DNA of 64,000 bases, from assembly GCF_015706575.1 (NCBI RefSeq), contig NW_024037063.1, forward strand, positions 7,812,927-7,876,926. Reading direction: 5' to 3'. A model generated the notes under the pieces. It was not told where the DNA came from. It saw only the letters and a program-made list of their open reading frames with translations, and did not search any database. The translations under genes and the position numbers were made by a program. Positions 60,601-64,000 of this stretch are shown in pieces (position 1 is the first letter of the stretch; the number at the start of each line of letters is the position of its first letter). The stretch comes from Patiria miniata (taxonomy: Eukaryota > Echinodermata > Asteroidea > Valvatida > Asterinidae).

Positions 60601-63600
60601 AAACACTGTATACTCAATGTTGTCCGAGGGCTTGCTAGAAAAATTCACAAGCTTATTCAGGTGGGACTCGAACCCATGGCCTCCTGCTTACTAGTGCAGA
60701 TGTCCTACCACTAGACCACTGAGCTTTCTGGTGTTGGCTGGCTGGTTCGAGGCGATGTAGCAGCGGGTACCGCAACCAAACATTTGTTGTTTTCTGCACT
60801 AGTAACAGGATGTTGTGGGTTCAAGTCCCACATGAGTAAGTTCGTGATTTTTTTCTTGCAAGCCCGTGAAAATGACTGAGTATATTACAGTGTTTATATA
60901 AATACATCGGCGAAGGGCAACATCCCAATATAAAAACTTTTGGTTTGTTTGACTGATATGTGTTTGCTCAACATCCTTACTTTAAATGTTGCAGTTTATA
61001 ATATAATAATTTTTGATATTCACCCCTTTAACTGCCCTAGTCAAGGGCAGAGGGGAACATGTTCAAAAAAGTTCCGTTATGACCCTTATGTTCCCAAACT
61101 CAAGATAATTTCTCCTTTTGAAGTTTGTAAAAATGTAGGCCTACCATGTCATTTCATCATGTGTAAAGGCCAATTTACACATACGCGACATTATGGCCCA
61201 TATTTTACAAGTAAAATTATAGACATATCAATGTGCATTTTTACATCTAGCCACAAAATCTTGCATCTTATCACTCATTTATTTGTGCTTGTTTATAATA
61301 ATGCGCAACATTGTCATGCGACAATGTCACGTATGTGTAAATTGGCCTTAAATGTATTTCATTTTGGCTAGTGGAAAGTGCCACCTGTGGGGAGATGTTT
61401 TTAGAAATATCTCAACATGCTTTCAAACTTTTGATTTTAACCTTCACTTGGCTCACCTCAAACATGGTCACAGGTCAAACACAGGCTTGATAATGTACTA
61501 AGTTGTTCAAACCCCACGTTCTTGTAAAACATAGGAACTGGATTACTTTTGTTGTCTACACGTGAACATGAAATAAGTTCCCTTTTTCTCAGTACCCATC
61601 AATACATTTCATCTGCATCAGGTGAATGAGCAAGTTGCATTTTGTTTATTTCACAGTTCACAATTGTTTGTGTGTGTTTTGTGTTCTTTTGACAGATATT
61701 GACCAAAGCATGCTAGAGACATTAATCCCAAGAGGAGATATGGCGTGTGTCATGATCGTTGCTGGGGAACTATGTGGACAGGTACACTCCTGATTAATTT
61801 TGTGCAAACCCCCCAAACGGGTCGGTTTTTCCAACCATTTCAGTGGAGTCAGGTCGGTTTCGGTTTTGCGTTTGTCATTTTCGGGGTGTTTGCAATTTTC
61901 TGAATTTAGCTTAGTTGCCCTAAGAAGTCTAAGTAGTACATTTAAAAGCAAAATTACAAATTATATGTCACTTTTTTTTCCTTTTTTTTTCTAATGTTTC
62001 ACTTTTGTGTGCATTGTTATCTTTATTTTACATCCAAAAACTATAATTTTAATCAATATGCAAATTAGCCAAAAGATAGTAATCTGGTTTTAAAAAGTCT
62101 CTTTTTTCCAAAAATCATTGAAAATAATCATTGTAGAATCAATATCCAAAGTTTAAAAGTGATAGTAAAACAGGAACATGTTGGTTGCTAAGAGATTAAA
62201 AGTGAGCTTTTCATGCCCAAATGTACAACAGAGCCAGCTATTTCAAAGCCTGTTCAAATGTGTAATTTGAACTCCATGGAACTAGTAAATATGCAAATTT
62301 ATCATATCTCCACAACGCGAAGGGCTACAGAGCCGAGTCATTCACCAAATGAAAGGTTGCACTTTGTGCTTTCCAGTAGTGTATATAACTTGAATTTAAT
62401 ATTTTACGACTTATATCACCTTTTCCGGGAGTGGGTCACATACATGTATGGCAACTCAACACCAAAACAGTTGGACTCTGATTAATGGTTGTATGCTTGA
62501 CCCCATGTAACTAGTGCAGTCCTCACTCTTACAGAGTCAAACAAAACATGCAGTTGCATTTCAAAGGTTTGGGGTGGTTGGGGTTATCCAAGAAAAAATA
62601 AACTGAGGTTTTTGACCAAAAGAAATGTTTAACCATATTCCATCTCACTGCCACATCACTCAAATGAAAGATCTTGTGCCCTTTAATTTGATACCACACT
62701 TGAGATATTGATGCTTGCAGTTTTGAAGATTTCATAATTTTACCATTTTTCAGCCATGTCCACATTCTCATGGAATTGCCCATATGTATATTAGATTACA
62801 CTTTTATTTTGCTGATTTCAGACCAAAAACGACATACTTATGGCCTTTTATTTAAAAATCATTATTTTCCTCCTACCATGGCCACTTTTAGAAAACATAG
62901 TTTTACGATAAAAAAAAATACCAAGTTAATTAAATTGCTTGACAAACCAAGAGTTTAGTCATTATGTAGGCTTTGGTTCATATGCCAGATGTGCCCATTT
63001 AGAAAAGAAGCTTGTGAAATGCCCCCAAAGGGTAAATAAGTTTTGGTTTGAAATGAAACCATTCTGCCAACTCCCATATTATTGGCTGGAAAAAAAATCG
63101 CACCCAGATTGCATGTTAAGCTAGATTTCTGGTTTACTCCACCACCCAAAAAAGCAAAAAACGTGTGACCCAATGTACAGCGTAGCAATACCGAGGCCAC
63201 ACAAGTGGGGCTAATCTCTGTATATAAAGCCCCCACTTTTTAATGTGATGGCCCCACCCTTAAAAGAATTGGGCAAATGGCATTAAGTGGTGTTGAACCA
63301 TTGATCTCTATATAAAGACTGGATTAGTGTACGGAAAGCAGCAGAAGAAAGTTATTTGAAGCTACATCGGAGAGACCAGCTAGAGCTAGTGATCTATAAA
63401 GGACAAGTTGGCGTTCACAATTTTCAAATTTTGGGGTTTACCTTTTGAATGCTGCAGTTCACTGTTTGTGACATTTGGAAATATAATCACAACAGAGTGT
63501 GTCCTTTTTAGAACATCATAAAATGTGTACATGTATGTGACCAAAATCCGCATAAAATCTTGATACAGCGCATGCTGTATGTAGGCGTAGAACGTTCGTA

Positions 63601-63937
63601 TATATCGGTGGCCATTTTTGGAAGATTGGGGGCAAAGTGGTCAAATGCAAATTCAACTGTGTGACTGGTGTATGAGCATCTGCTATCCATATAGAGATCA
63701 GTGTGTTGAACTAGCTTGGGAAAGAGATTCAAAGATTACATCCGAAAATGCATCATGGGCCCCATAAGCCCACTGACTATTTCTTTTTTCCTCCAGTTGG
63801 GGTCTGTGGTGATGCGAGACAAATCCAAGGCCAACGCTGATGTCCAACTTCTTAGAGACCGCGACCAGATTAAAAGACTGGACTATGATGATATATGTGA
63901 ATATGCTGGCAATATACATGATGAGGAAGATTACTAG
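42496..63937 (+). CDS. GPKOW: GPKOW, G-patch and KOW domain spliceosome protein
   Basis: Nuclear RNA-binding cofactor, the animal counterpart of yeast Spp2, which recruits and activates the DEAH helicase DHX16/Prp2 in the spliceosome. Ten exons join in frame: 42496-42659, 49627-49799, 51881-52020, 52985-53091, 54481-54682, 56796-56928, 59395-59728, 60306-60505, 61696-61781, 63797-63937, giving 559 residues (human about 476). In order: ISFGFTKKKK N-terminal motif, PLVIPLIKHN, G-patch FGMAMLRGMGWNEQEGIG, KOW1 GVGVLVRSGAHKNLYGK, a longer RS/KE-rich linker, YWLRPDLRVRFIDRQYKKGR block, and KOW2 ending DYDDICEYAG. ATG 42496 is preferred to in-frame ATG 42481: its context (AAGATGG) is better and the N-terminus then resembles vertebrate proteins. 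Confidence 0.95.
42711..43664. mobile_element. 954-bp TAGCTGGAG foldback with 9-bp duplication
   Basis: Arms of about 450 bp are near-identical inverse copies (TAGCTGGAGTTACCCAGCCC at left, complement ending CCAGCTA at right) around a loop of about 55 bp at 43169-43219. GCAGATGCA is duplicated at 42702-42710 and 43665-43673. The arms contain GTGACGTCAC. The element starts only 52 bp after the GPKOW exon 1 donor. High arm identity suggests recent activity or arm conversion. Confidence 0.9.
43703..44266. mobile_element. TAGCCCCATAAATG foldback, second copy, with 9-bp duplication
   Basis: Same family as 41747-42209, with an extra internal duplicated hairpin near 43810-43950 around ACCCTCTTTATTATACTATA. 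Termini TAGCCCC and GGGGCTA. GCTGGTACG flanks both sides (43694-43702, 44267-44275). Confidence 0.88.
44276..44352. mobile_element. 77-bp TAGCCCGACTGCG mini-foldback with 9-bp duplication
   Basis: Nearly pure hairpin: TAGCCCGACTGCGTCTGG at left, CCAGACGCAGTCGGGCTA at right. It lies between GCTGGTACG at 44267-44275 and 44353-44361, directly abutting the duplication of the neighbouring element. Confidence 0.85.
44385..46860. mobile_element. Element with TACTCATGTCGAG-type inverted ends, CTAG flanks
   Basis: Left end TACTCATGTCGAGCGCAATT onward through GTTTAAACTTGC; right end GCAAGTTTAAACTTGCAC to GCACTCGACACTACTACTAGTA. CTAG lies at 44381-44384 and 46861-46864. The interior contains a foldback at 44481-44897 (ATTGCAGAATACCCCGCC and inverse) and AT-rich sequence. 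It is inserted precisely between the TGCACGGTC duplication and the TAGCCCC end of the next element. Confidence 0.65.
46907..47568. mobile_element. GGTCCCACTAAAATG foldback with GTCAACAAGC arrays, copy 1
   Basis: Ends GGTCCCACTAAAATG and CATTTTAGTAGGACC are inverted. Each is followed inward by short units of about 10 bp (GCGTCAACAA.. and the inverse TTGTTGATGC..). The inner arms include GGCGGCCAACACTAATCGAC and inverse. Flanks CCGTAAATC and CCTGTAAAT resemble an imperfect duplication. Confidence 0.72.
47712..48142. mobile_element. GGCGATC-ended insertion
   Basis: Begins GGCGATCGTGAAGTG and ends CACTGCATGATCGCC, inside the core of the 46862-48431 foldback. Its right part resembles, inverted, 45100-45310 (AGAGGGCAGGGCTTTGATTT, GAGGGAAATT), so a related copy sits inside the 44385-46860 element. 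Confidence 0.55.
48437..49169. mobile_element. GTCAAC-array foldback, copy 2, truncated and interrupted
   Basis: Starts GGTCCTACTTACTAAAATGC with GCGTCAACAAGCGTCAAC units, runs parallel to copy 1 through AACAAGATGGTGGC, and resumes at GATGGCGGCCAACACTAATC after the 48731-49040 insertion. The right array and terminus are missing; it fades after TTTTCTACCATAC. Confidence 0.65.
48731..49040. mobile_element. 310-bp TAGCCCCACTTGTG MITE with 9-bp duplication
   Basis: Termini TAGCCCCACTTGTGTGGCCT and AGGCCACACAAGTGGGGCTA are perfect inverse copies. The flanks GATGGTGGC (48722-48730) and GATGGCGGC (49041-49049) differ at one base, and the uninterrupted sequence exists in copy 1 near 47344. Related in its ends to the large foldback at 36978-40752. 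Confidence 0.87.
49170..49626 (+). other. End of GPKOW intron 1, no recognised element
   Basis: AT-leaning intron tail with a polypyrimidine stretch before the exon 2 acceptor. The ORF at 49137-49433 has no family resemblance. Confidence 0.45.
49627..49799 (+). CDS. GPKOW: GPKOW exon 2
   Basis: Acceptor AAGTGCAG. SIKPKEKEKPLVIPLIKHN is the conserved LVIPLI segment. Ends EIIK plus one base; donor AAAG|GTAAGA. Confidence 0.92.
50117..50905 (+). repeat. Old interspersed repeat, CTCCGCCAAGG start
   Basis: Starts AGCACCCAGAGAGCACAAAG then CTCCGCCAAGG. It ends with TTCACGAAAATCCGTCCACA, TTGTTGAGTTATCCTGTTCAC, AAACAAACCAACACCGATGA and CTCCTCGCGGAGGT. These end motifs belong to a widely dispersed non-LTR/SINE-type repeat I recall from fishes and marine invertebrates (not searched). 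The 129-codon ORF inside is treated as chance. It lies in GPKOW intron 2. Confidence 0.55.
51475..51692. mobile_element. 218-bp element with repeated GCAACAACGTCGTAT motifs
   Basis: CGTCGTGTCAGTGCAACAA at left and TTGTTGCACTGACACGACG at right are perfect inverse ends. The interior repeats GTCGTATxTC after GCAACAA three to four times. It is inserted within a GCCCTTCACCGACGTTTAAAC repeat related to 60580-60918. GPKOW intron 2. Confidence 0.75.
51881..52020 (+). CDS. GPKOW: GPKOW exon 3
   Basis: DAAQYNEEWEGRGNEDLNLT and IPILMQNRVPEG match the family's second IPxxxQ segment. Acceptor TGTTCTCAG; the donor GCG|GTCAGT is weak in the exon part but has a standard GT. Confidence 0.9.
52985..53091 (+). 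CDS. GPKOW: GPKOW exon 4: G-patch
   Basis: YNQVPIEQFGMAMLRGMGW then NEQEGIGAKMK shows the G-patch core with its spaced glycines. Acceptor ATCCAACAG, donor AAAAA|GTAAGA, phase 2. Confidence 0.95.
53092..54480 (+). other. GPKOW intron 4, no recognised element
   Basis: No inverted-repeat element, ORF or RNA gene was recognised in this intron. Confidence 0.45.
54481..54682 (+). CDS. GPKOW: GPKOW exon 5: G-patch end and KOW1
   Basis: VVKPIEAVLRPKGQGLGADR closes the G-patch; GVGVLVRSGAHKNLYGK starts the first KOW motif. Acceptor CATTGTAG, donor AAAG|GTACAT. Confidence 0.95.
54778..55841. mobile_element. TTAA-flanked CCCTAAC element with minisatellite, copy 2
   Basis: Starts CCCTAACTCC, ends ACGTTAGGG, with TTAA at 54774-54777 and 55842-55845. 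Arrays at both ends repeat TATCCTGAATCC(A/G)..AATCC-type units (about 54810-55050 and 55645-55830) around a GC-richer centre. GPKOW intron 5. Confidence 0.75.
56230..56345 (+). repeat. tRNA-derived repeat fragment
   Basis: GCACTAGTAAGCAGGAGGTC then ATGGGTTTGAGTCTCGC matches the tRNA-like arm of 60580-60918, with a decayed B-box. Near the end of GPKOW intron 5. Confidence 0.5.
56796..56928 (+). CDS. GPKOW: GPKOW exon 6: KOW1 end
   Basis: IEGVDEDNARLVIKLALSGQ completes KOW1, then YNVKIVDKEEYKRFSKDL. Acceptor GGTTGCAG, donor TTGA|GTAAGT, phase 1. Confidence 0.93.
57130..57420 (-). pseudogene. Non-LTR retrotransposon endonuclease fragment
   Basis: The minus strand encodes WDFNLPDIDWTSNTFKTGG, then LDLVFTHKN, then DGFSDHDTVY. 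These are the DFNxPxIDW and SDHD signatures of the apurinic-type endonuclease domain of Jockey/CR1-like LINEs. No RT follows, so the copy is truncated. GPKOW intron 6. Confidence 0.85.
58083..58384. mobile_element. TTAA-flanked CCCTAACCC element, copy 3
   Basis: CCCTAACCCTGCCAGACGCA at the left; GGGTTAGGG at the right; TTAA at 58079-58082 and 58385-58388. A subterminal pair TGCCAGACG / GGCAGGGTT is partly inverted. No ORF. GPKOW intron 6. Confidence 0.72.
59395..59728 (+). CDS. GPKOW: GPKOW exon 7: charged linker
   Basis: Low-complexity Arg/Lys/Glu/Ser sequence (ESRRNEKDRERRKHGHQRQD and similar), longer than the vertebrate linker and largely explaining the greater protein length. Acceptor TTTTTTTCAG, donor ACAG|GTGAGT, phase 2. 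Confidence 0.88.
60306..60505 (+). CDS. GPKOW: GPKOW exon 8 with GC splice donor
   Basis: SYWLRPDLRVRFIDRQYKKG and TCRTEDGRILE match the conserved central block. The only donor giving a frame-compatible junction is GGAAG|GCAAGA, a GC donor in the usual context for GC-AG introns. Joining to 61696 gives ILEDIDQSMLETLIP, as expected from vertebrate VLEG..EDMLETLVP. Confidence 0.9.
60580..60918. repeat. Foldback SINE-like repeat with tRNA-derived sequence in both arms
   Basis: Ends GCCCTTCACCTGTATATTTA and its diverged inverse (CATCGGCGAAGGGC). The minus strand near 60725-60660 has TGGTCTAGTGGTAGGA (A-box-like) and GGTTCGAGTCC (perfect B box). The plus strand near 60820 has a second B box, GGTTCAAGTCC. 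It is not an intact tRNA: the acceptor stem and anticodon arm do not fold as one. GPKOW intron 8. Confidence 0.65.
61166..61349. mobile_element. 184-bp MITE, AAGGCCAATTTACACATACG termini
   Basis: AAGGCCAATTTACACATACG at left and CGTATGTGTAAATTGGCCTT at right are perfect inverse copies, with GACAT..ATGTC pairing further in. AT-rich centre, no ORF. GPKOW intron 8, downstream of the GC donor. Confidence 0.8.
61696..61781 (+). CDS. GPKOW: GPKOW exon 9: KOW2 start
   Basis: DIDQSMLETLIPRGDMACVM then IVAGELCGQ. Acceptor TTTTGACAG, donor ACAG|GTACAC, phase 0. Confidence 0.93.
63162..63213. mobile_element. Solo right end of the TAGCCCCACTTGTG MITE
   Basis: CGTGTGACCCAATGTACAGC then GAGGCCACACAAGTGGGGCTA matches the last 50 bp of 48731-49040; the left part is absent. 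GPKOW intron 9. Confidence 0.7.
63797..63937 (+). CDS. GPKOW: GPKOW exon 10: KOW2 end and stop
   Basis: LGSVVMRDKSKANADVQLLR then LDYDDICEYAGNIHDEEDY and TAG. Acceptor TTTTTCCTCCAG. The acidic end matches the family. The 3' UTR runs past the window. Confidence 0.95.
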   Translation: MGSVVMRDKSKANADVQLLRDRDQIKRLDYDDICEYAGNIHDEEDY

Positions 63938-64000
63938 GTTGTATTTTAAACAGAAATCAGATTGTGAAAAAAGAGGATGTGTAAAAAAAATGGACAGACA

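Noticed and set aside
60660..60725. Minus-strand tRNA gene
   Set aside because: A and B boxes are present but the acceptor and anticodon stems do not pair properly; it is part of a dispersed repeat.

Overview
The window is animal nuclear DNA: split genes with GT-AG introns, long AT-leaning introns, dispersed TACATGTA-type motifs, LINE relics and many foldback transposons. The protein families and repeat style suggest a marine invertebrate, perhaps a deuterostome such as an echinoderm, hemichordate or cephalochordate. The phylum cannot be fixed from the sequence alone.

Three host genes were assembled exon by exon, with splice sites and reading phases that agree at every junction. (1) Positions 1-19763, plus strand: the 3' part of a PTP-PEST-family tyrosine phosphatase (PTPN12/PTPN18/PTPN22-like). 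It enters the window inside the catalytic domain and ends in the conserved C-terminal motif of this family. (2) Positions 33766-26741, minus strand: SSR4, the delta subunit of the ER translocon-associated protein complex. It is complete except for the signal-peptide exon. (3) Positions 42496-63937, plus strand: a complete GPKOW (G-patch and KOW spliceosome protein) in ten exons, one intron of which uses a GC donor. The three genes belong to unrelated processes (adhesion/cytoskeletal signalling, ER translocation, splicing) and nothing suggests co-regulation.

The rest is introns and repeats. Introns of gene 1 hold a foldback element (556-1282), a palindromic repeat (7753-8125) and two LINE reverse-transcriptase relics (about 10880-12600 minus, 14985-16205 plus). 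The 19.8-26.4 kb gap has no recognisable gene. SSR4 introns hold two mariner-like elements and a Helentron-like element with five tandem units of about 172 bp (32299-33474).

From 34 to 49 kb, between SSR4 and GPKOW and into GPKOW intron 1, lies a dense nest of inverted-repeat elements. Many begin TAGC, end GCTA and are flanked by 9-bp target duplications. Insertions sit inside insertions, up to three levels deep, and two elements lie side by side at the same 9-bp target. Three further elements share CCCTAAC termini, TTAA duplications and internal minisatellites. This collection of foldback families is the most unusual content of the window.
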